NCBI RefSeq assembly: GCF_024498075.1
Contig: NZ_JANHOF010000015.1
Location: 94,843-158,842, forward strand
Length of the DNA: 64,000 nt
Direction of reading: 5' to 3'
DNA from: Paenibacillus mendelii
GTDB taxonomy: Bacteria > Bacillota > Bacilli > Paenibacillales > Paenibacillaceae
The notes under the pieces are model-generated. The model was not told the origin of the DNA. It did not search any database and was given only the letters and a program-made list of their open reading frames with translations. Positions 17,694 to 26,092 of the stretch are shown one piece after another. Both the position numbers and the translations under genes were made by a program. Numbering within the stretch: the stretch's first letter is position 1; each line of letters opens with the position of its first letter.

Positions 17694-19692
17694 CCTTCGG
17701 CGTAACGTAACCGCTTCCTCCGCGCCCCTTCACATCCTCTATCATTACGGCTAATAACAGCTCCGGTGCATCGGCATTAAACCCGACGAACCAGCCGTTC
17801 TCTTGGCCGTCCCCTCCTTTGCTTTGTTTGAGTTCTGCCGTACCTGTTTTGCCGGCGATAGCAGCACCTGCGATATAGGCGCCATGTCCAACTCCTTCTG
17901 GATTATTGACTGCCTGAATCAAATCGTCCTTAATTATCGAAGCCGTCTTCGGAGTCATGGCTTGTTCCTTCCAGATACTCGGATGGCTTGCGTTCTCTTC
18001 TTCAATCAACGATGGATAAGCTATATTGCCTTCATTAACGAGAGCCGAGAAGGACATCGCGACATGAAGCGACGACATCGTCACCTGCCCTTGACCGTAA
18101 CCGGAATCAGCGAGTTGAATGTCGCTCTGGATACCGTCATTGGAGAGCCTGGATTTGCTGATCGGATAAGGGATAGGTAGAGCTTCTCCTATACCGAAAT
18201 TGGACGCTTTCTTACCGAAGGCATCGCTACCGATCTGCAGCGCCAATTGGGCAAAATAAATATTGTCCGAATAGATCAGGGCATTCGACAGATTGACTGG
18301 ATTAACCTCATGTACCCGTTTGACGAAATAATTGCCCCATGTACCGTCTTTAGTCCACTTCAAGCCGGAAATCTGTTTTTTTTCGTTCGGATCAAGGGTT
18401 TCCGTATCCAGGCCAATCGCAGCCGTGATGATCTTAAAGGCCGAACCGGGCGCATACCCTTTCGAGAACCGATTCAAAAATGGATGGCGAGGATCGTTAT
18501 TCCATTTTTCGTACTGCTTGCTGGACAACCCGCGTACGAAAGTATTGGGATCATACGAAGGGCTGCTTAATAAAGCAAGGATTTCACCGGAGACCGGTTG
18601 AATCGCTGCAACGGAACCCGCATCCTGTTTGACTTCCGTATAGATGGTCGCTTGTAGTTCTGAATCAATGGTTAGCTTGATCGTTTCCCCGGGAATGGCC
18701 TGTGATTCGGCTAGCACCGCTTTTTCTTTGCCGTTCGCACCGGTAATCGATATAACCGCTCCATGCGTACCTCTCAGCTTGTCCTCTAACACCTGCTCCA
18801 AACCGGCTTTGCCGATGAAATCACCGATCTTGTATCCTTGTCCTTGCCGCTTCTTCAACTCTTCAGCGTTAATTTCACCTATATATCCAGATAAGTGGGC
18901 TGCAGCCTCTGCATACGGATATACACGAAGCTGCTTATCCTGAAGAACCACTCCTGTGAGATTACGGAATTGGTCTACGGTTGCTTCTGAGACAATCGCA
19001 ATTGGGACGAACAAATGGGGTTTAACCCAGGCCGCACCCAGCTTCTTCTCGATATCTTTCACGCTGATATTCAGCTTTTCCGCTAATTTAGCTTTTACGC
19101 CATCCGGATTATCACCCAGATCGCCCGGAACGATTCCAAGCTGCGGGGCGCTTCCGTTCACGGCTATTCCGTTTCCATTCCTGTCTAAGATTTCGCCGCG
19201 CTCCGCTGCTATCGTCTGTACACGGACTTTGTCTCCCTCCTCCATCTTTGGGAAAATGAGTGAAGGCTTCCATTCAACCAGCCATTGTGATTCCTCATCA
19301 TTCGTGATCTTCACAAGCTTCCCTTCATGGGTATAATCCAATGGACCCGCAATCGTATTCATAATTACATGATAATCGAACGTCATTTCTACAAGGTCTT
19401 CTTCAGGAATTTGGGTTTCTGGAGGACGGGGGTTCATCGTAATAACAAGCTGCTTGGCTTCGATCCCGTCGTAGATTTTCTTGTAACGCTGGATGAATTG
19501 CTCCTCGCTCATCTCTAGTTTTGAATTCGGAGATAATCGGGCATACATGCCCGAATAGTTGTGCTGCTGCCAGTCCAACAAATAAGCCTCTGCGGCATCC
19601 GTTGGTTTAGGTTTCTCCTCATCCTCCTTGCTGCATCCCCATAGCATTAGTAACAATAGTAAGGCAATAATGAGCCATAGTTTTCTTATCAT
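17659..19692 (-). CDS. MecA-like class B penicillin-binding protein
   Basis: Cell-wall transpeptidase of 677 residues. A lipoprotein-like N-terminus (LLMLWGCSKE) is followed by an NTF2-like MecA N-terminal domain (about 30-155), a dimerisation domain (about 155-330) and the transpeptidase domain. The active-site motifs are complete: SAFK near residue 413, SDN near 480 and KTGT near 617. This architecture matches the low-affinity PBPs (MecA, PBP3 of Bacillus) that can keep working in the presence of beta-lactams. AAGGGG lies 8 nt before the ATG. It is convergent with the FHA regulator gene and lies 4 kb from a class D beta-lactamase. Reduced beta-lactam affinity is inferred from family, not visible. 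Confidence 0.9.
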   Translation of the reverse strand: MIRKLWLIIALLLLLMLWGCSKEDEEKPKPTDAAEAYLLDWQQHNYSGMYARLSPNSKLEMSEEQFIQRYKKIYDGIEAKQLVITMNPRPPETQIPEEDLVEMTFDYHVIMNTIAGPLDYTHEGKLVKITNDEESQWLVEWKPSLIFPKMEEGDKVRVQTIAAERGEILDRNGNGIAVNGSAPQLGIVPGDLGDNPDGVKAKLAEKLNISVKDIEKKLGAAWVKPHLFVPIAIVSEATVDQFRNLTGVVLQDKQLRVYPYAEAAAHLSGYIGEINAEELKKRQGQGYKIGDFIGKAGLEQVLEDKLRGTHGAVISITGANGKEKAVLAESQAIPGETIKLTIDSELQATIYTEVKQDAGSVAAIQPVSGEILALLSSPSYDPNTFVRGLSSKQYEKWNNDPRHPFLNRFSKGYAPGSAFKIITAAIGLDTETLDPNEKKQISGLKWTKDGTWGNYFVKRVHEVNPVNLSNALIYSDNIYFAQLALQIGSDAFGKKASNFGIGEALPIPYPISKSRLSNDGIQSDIQLADSGYGQGQVTMSSLHVAMSFSALVNEGNIAYPSLIEEENASHPSIWKEQAMTPKTASIIKDDLIQAVNNPEGVGHGAYIAGAAIAGKTGTAELKQSKGGDGQENGWFVGFNADAPELLLAVMIEDVKGRGGSGYVTPKVKRIFQHVLQR

Positions 19693-19867
19693 GGTTTGAG
19701 CCCCTTATGCGATAGAATTATGACAACAATTAATTTGATGATCGTTTAAGCATCATTTTCCTCCCTCAACCCGTTCAGAGTTATCATAGTCCAGCACACT
19801 TTTTCATTCAATAGAATGAGAATCATAATTTCATGATAATTGGATGATATAAAAGGACGAGCTGCAT

Positions 19868-19922
19868 AAATAAACGCGATACAAGAACTGTTTAGTAAAC
19901 AGTTCTTGTATCGCGTTTATTT
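19868..19922. terminator. Long perfect inverted-repeat terminator
   Basis: Arms of 27 bp (beginning AAATAAACGCGATACAAG) are perfectly complementary around a single central G, ending in T-rich sequence on both strands. It lies 10 bp after the stop of the dioxygenase gene (minus strand) and 175 bp upstream of the PBP start. The arm length is well above that of ordinary terminators. Confidence 0.8.
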
Positions 19923-19931
19923 CGATCAAGA

Positions 19932-20717
19932 CTATGAATCAAACGGCGGCACGGTGTAACCCCCAGCGAAAGGGGCTTCAGGTCTCGCGTAGTCGCCCAT
20001 TAATGCACGGCGTAAAGGTGTTGTTCGTTGCATAAACTCGCTGTTGTTCTCGAAGCGGTCGGACGGCTTCATCCAGGGCGGTGAATAAATATAATGCATC
20101 GTGTAACGGTCAAAATCCTCATTGTGCTCATACGTCCGATGCCATACTGCATTATGGAAGACGAGTACGGAACCAGCCGGCGCACAAATCACATGGCTGA
20201 TCGGCGTATCACCATTCTTCTCGCGAATGGATCCTGGAAGCGGCGCGGCGCTTCGATGACTGCCTGGAATCAGTTCCATATTGCCCATTCCCGGTTTTGT
20301 TTGATCCGTTAGTAAGAATGAGGCTCTTAGCTGAAGCAGTGGAACCGGATAGCTTACCTGATTAAAGTTATAAGCGCCCGAACCATCCTGATGCCAGCCT
20401 CCCATGACGCCTCTTGCAGGCTGCTTGGTGTTCCAGCCGGATTGAACAATAAACCTGTCGCCGTAGATGCCTCTGATCTTCGGTAGAATAGCTTCGTGAT
20501 CCATGAGTCCCTCGAGTGCCGATTCCGTTTCGTAACCCCGTCCGACCTGCCCGAAAGCAGGTGTCCCCGCGGCCTGATGAACTCTAACCGACGCCTCCAG
20601 ACACTGCTTGATCTCGTCCTTTGACATTACATCGTGAATAATAAAATAGCCCCAGGATTCAAAGATGAATTTGTCAAGTTCCGTATAAGCCCCTGCGGAC
20701 ACAACCGGGTTTAACAT
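19932..20717 (-). CDS. Phytanoyl-CoA dioxygenase (PhyH) family protein
   Basis: Putative Fe(II)/2-oxoglutarate-dependent oxygenase, 261 residues. The iron ligands of the PhyH family are visible as GGWHQDGS (H-x-D) and, later, VWHRTYEH; an Arg in the C-terminal region (DRYTMHY) would bind 2-oxoglutarate. The ATG at 20717 has GGGAGG 7 nt upstream and is preferred over one seven codons earlier. It stands alone with its own strong terminator. The substrate is unknown; relatives act on small metabolites and natural-product precursors. Confidence 0.82.
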   Translation of the reverse strand: MLNPVVSAGAYTELDKFIFESWGYFIIHDVMSKDEIKQCLEASVRVHQAAGTPAFGQVGRGYETESALEGLMDHEAILPKIRGIYGDRFIVQSGWNTKQPARGVMGGWHQDGSGAYNFNQVSYPVPLLQLRASFLLTDQTKPGMGNMELIPGSHRSAAPLPGSIREKNGDTPISHVICAPAGSVLVFHNAVWHRTYEHNEDFDRYTMHYIYSPPWMKPSDRFENNSEFMQRTTPLRRALMGDYARPEAPFAGGYTVPPFDS

Positions 20718-20870
20718 CCCCCAGCCTCCCTTCAGCATTTGGCAGAACGAACGCGTGTCGTTTGAATGAGATCGTGATAGATTCGGAAATCACTAGTGAA
20801 CATGATTCTCCAGTTGATTCTTATTCTGTGATCATCTTTATTATTACTGCCTGTTCGCACATGAGATGAG

Positions 20871-21341
20871 TTAGCCATTATGCTTCAATGACCATATTCG
20901 AAAAGGCTCTAGCTTGCGGGTAGAATCTACATGATGGAAAGCAATTGACCGCTCTTCTGGGGATGAGGCCATATCTGCAAAGAAATGACGGATGGGATCG
21001 CCAAAGCCGGCGCCAGCGGCTGCTTCTTCTTTGCTGCAAGCATAATAAACAGCCCCCAATTTTGCCCAATAAATGGCTCCCATGCACATCGGGCAAGGCT
21101 CCCCACTTGCATATAACACGCAATCGGACAAATCGATTTGGTTTAGTTGCTTGCAAGCCCCTTGAATGGCCAGCAGCTCCGCATGTGAGGTTGGATCATG
21201 GTCAGCATGTACGCAATTAACACCCGTCCCTACGATTTCATCCCCGCACACCACGATCGCTGCGAACGGCTCTTCCCCTTTTTGTACATTATCCTCTGCC
21301 ATCTGAATGACCCGCTCGATCCAATGATTGTTTATACTCAT
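20871..21341 (-). CDS. Guanine deaminase-like nucleoside/base deaminase
   Basis: Zinc-dependent cytidine-deaminase-fold enzyme of 156 residues. The zinc site and proton shuttle are intact: HAE (in PTSHAELLAI) and PCPMC (in SGEPCPMCMGAIYWA). Length and the pattern around these motifs match the Bacillus GuaD guanine deaminase, which converts guanine to xanthine. The ATG at 21341 was chosen because the upstream extension has no typical protein features; GGAGGG lies about 14 nt before it, which is long. It follows the methyltransferase gene by 65 bp. Substrate preference is inferred. Confidence 0.82.
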   Translation of the reverse strand: MSINNHWIERVIQMAEDNVQKGEEPFAAIVVCGDEIVGTGVNCVHADHDPTSHAELLAIQGACKQLNQIDLSDCVLYASGEPCPMCMGAIYWAKLGAVYYACSKEEAAAGAGFGDPIRHFFADMASSPEERSIAFHHVDSTRKLEPFRIWSLKHNG

Positions 21342-21406
21342 AGATATAAAATAATCCCTCCAATGCTGCAGTATGATTATTTCGGCACAGGTTCTCGCGA
21401 TCCAGC

Positions 21407-22246
21407 TTATTCTCGCTTTACAACGACAATAATATGAGTCCTGCCATCTAATGCCCCTGGCTCCTTGCAGTAGTCTATCTCCCATTGGAGGAACTGCTCC
21501 CAGAGCTCAGGTGACTGATTCATGATTTCATGTAGACCATGCTCATGTTCTGGTGATAGAAAATTTGCTGCCGAGGAAGCTGCTATGCTGCATTCATGGG
21601 TGTTAAGCATGGCTTCTAACTCACGCCAACGATACATTTTACAGTGATGGCCGTTAGCGACATTACCGAGCAACTCTCCAGTTTTAATAACCTTATGAAT
21701 CGACTCCTTTCCATAATGAGCAATATGGTTAGATAATTCCGCTATTAGATGTCTGCGAGTCGTCCCCAACGCAGACATGACACTAAGAAGCAGATACCCG
21801 CCCTTTTTGGTTACACGCAGCAGTTCATTAAGAGCGTGATCGGCTTGGTCGAACACATAGCTTAGAGCACCTCCATAACAGACCACTTTATCGAAGGACT
21901 CGGATTGAAATCGAGATAGATCCACAATATCAAGTTGTTCTCGGCCGATAATTTTCCCGGACAATCCAGCTTCATGAACTTTTGTTTCATTAATGTCCAG
22001 CTGTTTTCGGGAGATATCACCCACAACGATATTCGCTCCGATTTTTCCTAATTCAACCGTAAATCTCCCTGCACCCGCACCAGCTTCAAGAACAAAATCA
22101 TGGGCACGAATGAACGATTGCAAATAATGCAAGTGAATATGAAAATTCACTTTATTGGTTGGATTCAAATCGAAACGATTCCATTCTTGTTCACCATAAT
22201 GATCATAATAATGACTAATGTACGCAGGGTCATACTTCATGCTCAT
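21407..22246 (-). CDS. Class I SAM-dependent methyltransferase
   Basis: Protein of 279 residues with the Rossmann methyltransferase fold: motif I LEAGAGAGRFTVELG (about 50-65), an acidic residue ending beta-2 (VVGDIS), and the post-motif LLRVTKKGGYLLLSV. AAGGAG precedes the first ATG by 9 nt. It probably forms a two-gene unit with the downstream deaminase. The acceptor cannot be told from sequence. Confidence 0.82.
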   Translation of the reverse strand: MSMKYDPAYISHYYDHYGEQEWNRFDLNPTNKVNFHIHLHYLQSFIRAHDFVLEAGAGAGRFTVELGKIGANIVVGDISRKQLDINETKVHEAGLSGKIIGREQLDIVDLSRFQSESFDKVVCYGGALSYVFDQADHALNELLRVTKKGGYLLLSVMSALGTTRRHLIAELSNHIAHYGKESIHKVIKTGELLGNVANGHHCKMYRWRELEAMLNTHECSIAASSAANFLSPEHEHGLHEIMNQSPELWEQFLQWEIDYCKEPGALDGRTHIIVVVKRE

Positions 22247-22322
22247 TATGCTCAGCTCCTTGTTATCACTCGACTAATATATCCATATAATACCATATGT
22301 GAATTGGTTTTAATATAATCCC

Positions 22323-23693
22323 TTACTCCCTGCTCACAAACCTCACTTGCGTCCGCCTAATTAGCAGATCAGCAATCCCGTTCGCTATTTTTTGAACACC
22401 TTCCTCTATCAAAGCCTCTTCTACCTGTGAAATACTCAGGCGTATGACGTTGTCCTTGGCAAACTCAGGGAGATACATTCGCTCAGCATTATCCACGAAC
22501 ACATTCTCCTGCTTGAGGTGATCCACTAGCTGCTCCGCTTTGAGCGGTACAGGCAATTCTATCGTAGAATAGAATCCGGACTGTGAGCCCGAATATACTG
22601 CCCCAGACGGAATCCATGCTTGGTAGGCTTGCTGCAGGATGATGGCCTTCCTGCTATACAACTGCCTCATCCGATCAATATGTGCGTTGAACATCCCGCT
22701 CTGAAGATAGATGAACAGCGCACCTTGCGTAAGCAGCGGCGAGTGTACGTCCGCGGCGGACTTACCCTTTAGATAAGCATCTCGTAATACGTCGGGAAGC
22801 ACTACCAGACCAAGTCGGAGACCCGGAAGCATGACTTTCGAGAAGCTCTTCACATAGATGACTCTGCCAGAGGGATCATAAGCGAACATCGGATCTGCCT
22901 TCGCGTCCGAATCCAGGTCGCCCATATAGTCATCTTCAATAATATACACATCATATTGCTGCGCCAGCTCAACAATCCTTCTCCTTACCTCATTCGTATG
23001 GCTATAGCCTGTCGGGTTGTGAAATCGGGTAACCGAATAGAACAGCTTGATGTCGTTATGCTTGAATATCTCCTCCAACCGCTCCAGATCAATACCGTTA
23101 CTCCCAACCCCAATACCGTAGGCCTCCCTGCCATGCTGCCGAATCGATTCCATAAATCCGACATGTGTAGGCTGCTCAAGGCATATATTGTGCTTCCCAT
23201 TCGGAAAAGGCAAGGATACAAGCAAATGCAGGGCTTGCTGTGAACCCGTTACCACATAAATACGCTCAGGTACTGTGAATACCTGGAGGTCCTGCAAGTG
23301 TCGGGCCAATTGAACTCGCAGCGAATGCAGTCCTTGAATGTCCGAATAGATGAACATATCTTCCTTGTATCGTTCTATCGCCTGGTTGATACAATGCTGG
23401 AAGTCCCGGTAGGGCATCGCATGTCGATCAGGCCCAGCGGTATGAAAATCAATGACATCCTGCAGGTTGTCCGCTATATGTTTCTTAGAGCTCTCAATGA
23501 CATAATACCCGCTCTGGGGCACAGAATAGATTACGTGCTTCTTCTCTAACTCGTCATACGCCTTCATCACCGTGTTCTTACTGCAAGCCAATTGCTGGGA
23601 TAAGGCACGGATAGAAGGCAGCTTGTTCCCCGGTTTCAACAAGCCTTCATCAATTCGCTTAATGAACATGTGGTAAATATCTTCGTATAACAT
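22323..23693 (-). CDS. MocR/GntR-type PLP-dependent transcriptional regulator
   Basis: Regulator of 456 residues: an N-terminal GntR winged helix (about 1-70, with SIRALSQQLACSKNTVMKAY) joined to a class I aminotransferase-like domain (about 100-450). The PLP lysine lies in KSFSKVMLPGLRLG (near 290), and the cofactor-holding EDDYMGD is also present. MocR proteins usually control a divergent neighbour, here the class D beta-lactamase. AAGGGG stands 8 nt before the ATG. The shared 150-bp region holds two perfect palindromes. A regulator of this family tied to a beta-lactamase would need a cell-wall-related or PLP-binding effector; that is inference. Confidence 0.9.
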   Translation of the reverse strand: MLYEDIYHMFIKRIDEGLLKPGNKLPSIRALSQQLACSKNTVMKAYDELEKKHVIYSVPQSGYYVIESSKKHIADNLQDVIDFHTAGPDRHAMPYRDFQHCINQAIERYKEDMFIYSDIQGLHSLRVQLARHLQDLQVFTVPERIYVVTGSQQALHLLVSLPFPNGKHNICLEQPTHVGFMESIRQHGREAYGIGVGSNGIDLERLEEIFKHNDIKLFYSVTRFHNPTGYSHTNEVRRRIVELAQQYDVYIIEDDYMGDLDSDAKADPMFAYDPSGRVIYVKSFSKVMLPGLRLGLVVLPDVLRDAYLKGKSAADVHSPLLTQGALFIYLQSGMFNAHIDRMRQLYSRKAIILQQAYQAWIPSGAVYSGSQSGFYSTIELPVPLKAEQLVDHLKQENVFVDNAERMYLPEFAKDNVIRLSISQVEEALIEEGVQKIANGIADLLIRRTQVRFVSRE

Positions 23694-23714
23694 TTATTGT
23701 CCCCTTCCTGCCAG

Positions 23715-23728
23715 CTGTACGGGTACAG
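23715..23728. promoter_or_regulatory. Palindrome CTGTACGGGTACAG, candidate MocR operator
   Basis: Perfect 6-bp arms CTGTAC/GTACAG around GG, 22-35 bp before the MocR start codon and about 40 bp before the beta-lactamase -10. The position suits autoregulation and control of the divergent gene. Confidence 0.5.
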
Positions 23729-23767
23729 TTCATGAGAAAAGGCATATCCCCTTCAACGGCATTCCCC

Positions 23768-23789
23768 TATACTTAGGCATGTCATGACA
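23768..23789 (+). promoter_or_regulatory. Beta-lactamase -10 and downstream palindrome
   Basis: TATACT at 23768-23773 is a good -10; the -35 is poor, which suggests an activator. The perfect 10-bp palindrome TGTCATGACA (23780-23789) sits at the expected transcription start. Confidence 0.45.
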
Positions 23790-23846
23790 CGAATAATCGC
23801 TAGAGTCTGTGTTGCCATTATGGTTAAACCCGAGGAGGAATGCAAG

Positions 23847-24641
23847 TTGAAAAGCGTTAAGAATGTTGTTCAGTCGCTCATCGTTCTGCTGCTTATTAGC
23901 AGCTTTAGCATGATTGCAAGCTCGGCTAGTGCGGAGCCGGCTCTGAAGGAGCTTCATGCGGAATCATTATTCCATGGGGTTCCAGGCACGATCGTCATCA
24001 AGAACTTGAAGACCGATAAGATCTACACCTACAACCGGGTTAGAAGCACGATGCGCTTCACACCGGAATCCACATTCAAAGTACCGAATGCGCTAATAGG
24101 TCTGGAAGAACACGCGGTGGAGGATGAATACGAGGTCAAGCGCTGGGACGGAGTAGTCCGGGAGTTCGATGTCTGGAATCGGGATCATAGCCTAGCATCC
24201 GCTATGAGGCAATCCGCCATTTGGTATTATCAAGCATTAGCCCGTGATATTGGCCCTGAACGGATGCAGAGCAACCTCGCTCGTATCCATTATGGGAATG
24301 AAGACATCAGCGGCGGGATTGATCAGTTCTGGCTGAACAGCAGCTTGAACATTTCTGCTCTAGAACAGGTGCATTTTATCGAGGAGCTGGTGGAAGAGTC
24401 TCTGCCCTTCAGTGAACAAACGATGAGAACGGTCAAACGCATGATGATTGACAGCGAGGAGGACGATTACACGCTTCATGGCAAGACAGGAACAAGATTA
24501 TCCGATCTCGGCCTCGGCTGGTATATCGGCTATGTGGATACGGATCATGCGGACTGGGTGTTCGCAACCAATGTCGACAGCAGCGGCACAACCGCTAAGG
24601 CCATTACGCTGGAATGTTTGGAGCGGTTAGACATTATATGA
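23847..24641 (+). CDS. Class D beta-lactamase
   Basis: Secreted serine beta-lactamase of 264 residues. A signal peptide (about 1-29, ending ASSASA) precedes the catalytic domain. The class D motifs are complete: S75-T-F-K78, S123-A-I125 within QSAIWYYQ, Y149-G-N151 and K213-T-G-T216. I chose the TTG at 23847, which has GAGGAGG 8 nt upstream and starts a clean signal peptide, over the ATG 21 codons earlier. It is divergent from a MocR regulator and overlaps, as ATGA, a small broken membrane-protein gene. Chromosomal class D enzymes of this kind occur in Bacillus relatives; its spectrum is unknown. Confidence 0.92.
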   Translation: MKSVKNVVQSLIVLLLISSFSMIASSASAEPALKELHAESLFHGVPGTIVIKNLKTDKIYTYNRVRSTMRFTPESTFKVPNALIGLEEHAVEDEYEVKRWDGVVREFDVWNRDHSLASAMRQSAIWYYQALARDIGPERMQSNLARIHYGNEDISGGIDQFWLNSSLNISALEQVHFIEELVEESLPFSEQTMRTVKRMMIDSEEDDYTLHGKTGTRLSDLGLGWYIGYVDTDHADWVFATNVDSSGTTAKAITLECLERLDII

Positions 24642-24852
24642 GCGCTTTCCTTCTAATCACTTATGCCGTGTTGTTCCTGGCATTTGGTTTGTTCGAGCTA
24701 TGGAGCTATGGGCCTATCGGTCTGGCCGTTCATTAATTGTTAAACTAGGGATTCCGATTATCGTTTTCCTCATCAGTCTGATTGGTTTTCAATTGGAAAA
24801 AGTCTCGCCTGATGAGATTGGCGCTGCCTGGTTGAAGGAACTGACAATATAA
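24638..24852 (+). pseudogene. Small membrane protein gene broken by 8-bp duplication
   Basis: The ATG overlaps the beta-lactamase stop (ATGA). The frame reads MSAFLLITYAVLFLAFGLFE and then runs into a stop at codon 33. The 8-mer GAGCTATG is present twice in tandem (24695-24702 and 24703-24710). Removing one copy restores a single 68-codon frame continuing ELWAYRSGRSLIVK and IPIIVFLISLIGF to the TAA at 24850-24852, with two hydrophobic segments. The intact form would be a small membrane partner of the beta-lactamase. The cause is a replication-slippage-type duplication; reversal would restore it. Confidence 0.7.
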
Positions 24853-24878
24853 CAGCTGCCTACATGTCTTGGAGATCT

Positions 24879-24911
24879 GGGAGCAATGCCTCGGCGTCTG
24901 CTCCCGGTTTA
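24879..24911 (+). terminator. Probable terminator after beta-lactamase unit
   Basis: GGGAGCA and TGCTCCC pair over a 13-nt loop, followed by GGTTTATT. The T-tract is weak. Confidence 0.45.
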
Positions 24912-25004
24912 TTGCGCTATACTGCCGTCTTCTACTCTATTTCATAAAGGTTCCTATTCAAACTCTTAATAAAGGACTCCTTTGAATAAACTCGCGCCAG
25001 AGAT

Positions 25005-25526
25005 CTAAAACTTGTGATACCAAAAAATCGCTTTCTCATTAGCGGTTGAAAAATTCGAATATAGCATAGTATCAACCGCTCCAATGACAAAATTGTTCTT
25101 TGCATAAAATCGGCAAGCCGAAATGTTAACATCCTGCGTTTCAAGTGTTAAGCCAATTAAGTTATTCTGCCTTGCCCACTCAGCAGCTTTTTTTAATAAC
25201 TCTCCTCCGATTCCTTTTTGTCTGTGACTTCTCGCGACCTCAATATCTTCTATAAGTGCAAAACCATTCCAATTAGAACGAAGCTTTATCCTGGCAATGC
25301 AGATATTGTCATCATAAAATAAATAAATGGCCTTACCTTTTCCATCAATGTAACTGATGTCAATTTCATCGTTTTCATATTGTTTGAAATAGTGCTCAGG
25401 AAAAATCTCCTCCGTGTATGTCCATTTTTCATTTTCATATTTAGGTATGATTCTCCCCGTGACCAGATAACCTTCGTTTGGATTGTTATAATCCTTCATC
25501 GTAGAATGCGTCATTTTAATGATCAT
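25005..25526 (-). CDS. Streptothricin acetyltransferase-like GNAT enzyme
   Basis: N-acetyltransferase of 173 residues. The pattern closely follows the SatA/Sat4 streptothricin acetyltransferases: IPKYENEKWTYTEE near the start, YLFYDD and IKLRSNWNGFALIEDIEV in the centre, then the acetyl-CoA loop RQKGIGGELL and LTLETQDVNISACRFYAKN, ending KAIFWYHKF. Length is normal. A GGGGGG run 7 nt before the ATG at 25526 serves as ribosome-binding site. It probably acetylates the beta-lysine moiety of streptothricin. Codon use is A+T-rich compared with the genes on either side, as for the rest of the 25-32 kb region. Confidence 0.85.
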   Translation of the reverse strand: MIIKMTHSTMKDYNNPNEGYLVTGRIIPKYENEKWTYTEEIFPEHYFKQYENDEIDISYIDGKGKAIYLFYDDNICIARIKLRSNWNGFALIEDIEVARSHRQKGIGGELLKKAAEWARQNNLIGLTLETQDVNISACRFYAKNNFVIGAVDTMLYSNFSTANEKAIFWYHKF

Positions 25527-25560
25527 AACTAGTCCCCCCTCTACCCAACTCTTCTGACCG

Positions 25561-25818
25561 TTAACTTAATCCGTCAGAGGTTTGATTGGCCACAACCTTT
25601 AATTGTCCATCCACATGTTTCTCCAGCAAATGCGCGCTTTTATCAAGCAAAGGTTGGGCTTCTTTCAATGCGGATGATGGGAGTTCACCCTGGTTTACTG
25701 CGCTGATTATGTCTGACATGCGCTTATAATCATCTTTACTTATCCTTGTATCTGCTGCTGGACGTCCATCAGTTCTTTGACTCGATACCTTTACCTTACG
25801 AACGAAATTAGCACCCAA
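25561..25818 (-). pseudogene. Hypothetical protein, probably the remnant of a longer gene
   Basis: The 85-codon frame can start only at a TTG without a ribosome-binding site. The same frame stays open upstream to about 25890 and reads convincingly (DSLNIKLKGRLLQQRW, FLGANFVRKVKV) but has no ATG or GTG. A different frame just upstream reads GLEHIAIAAAGAIALTLS, a membrane-like segment. Together this suggests a gene that lost its start or was frameshifted. The C-terminal part is hydrophilic and helical. I do not recognise the family. Confidence 0.45.
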
Positions 25819-25934
25819 AAAGTTCCAACGTTGTTGTAGTAATCTGCCCTTCAGCTTAATGTTAAGGCTATCGCGCCGGCCGCGGCTATCGCTATATGTT
25901 CTAGTCCTCTAACACCCCGTTTGCTCCAAGGACC

Positions 25935-25960
25935 AAAAAAGGATCAGCCTCGGCTGATCC
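25935..25960 (-). terminator. Terminator downstream of CatB-like gene
   Basis: GGATCAGCC / GGCTGATCC with a 2-nt centre (a longer loop in practice) is followed on the minus strand by TTTTTT. Confidence 0.8.
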
Positions 25961-25974
25961 TTCTGTTTATTGAA

Positions 25975-26091
25975 CTATCGTTCTCCGATTAAACTGTTCA
26001 ATGCTTCATTAATTGGGGTTACAGGACGTTGTGTTTTATGTCTCAAGTTATTTATGATTTGTAAAACACCACCATGACCACCAGCCTTGGT
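25975..26091 (-). pseudogene. C-terminal gene remnant
   Basis: Directly after the CatB-like stop, one minus frame without a start codon reads TKAGGHGGVLQIINNLRHKT then QRPVTPINEALNSLIGER and stops (TAG at 25975-25977). The composition looks like real protein rather than noise, so this is probably the tail of a gene whose body was lost. I cannot name it. Confidence 0.35.
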
Positions 26092-26092
26092 C

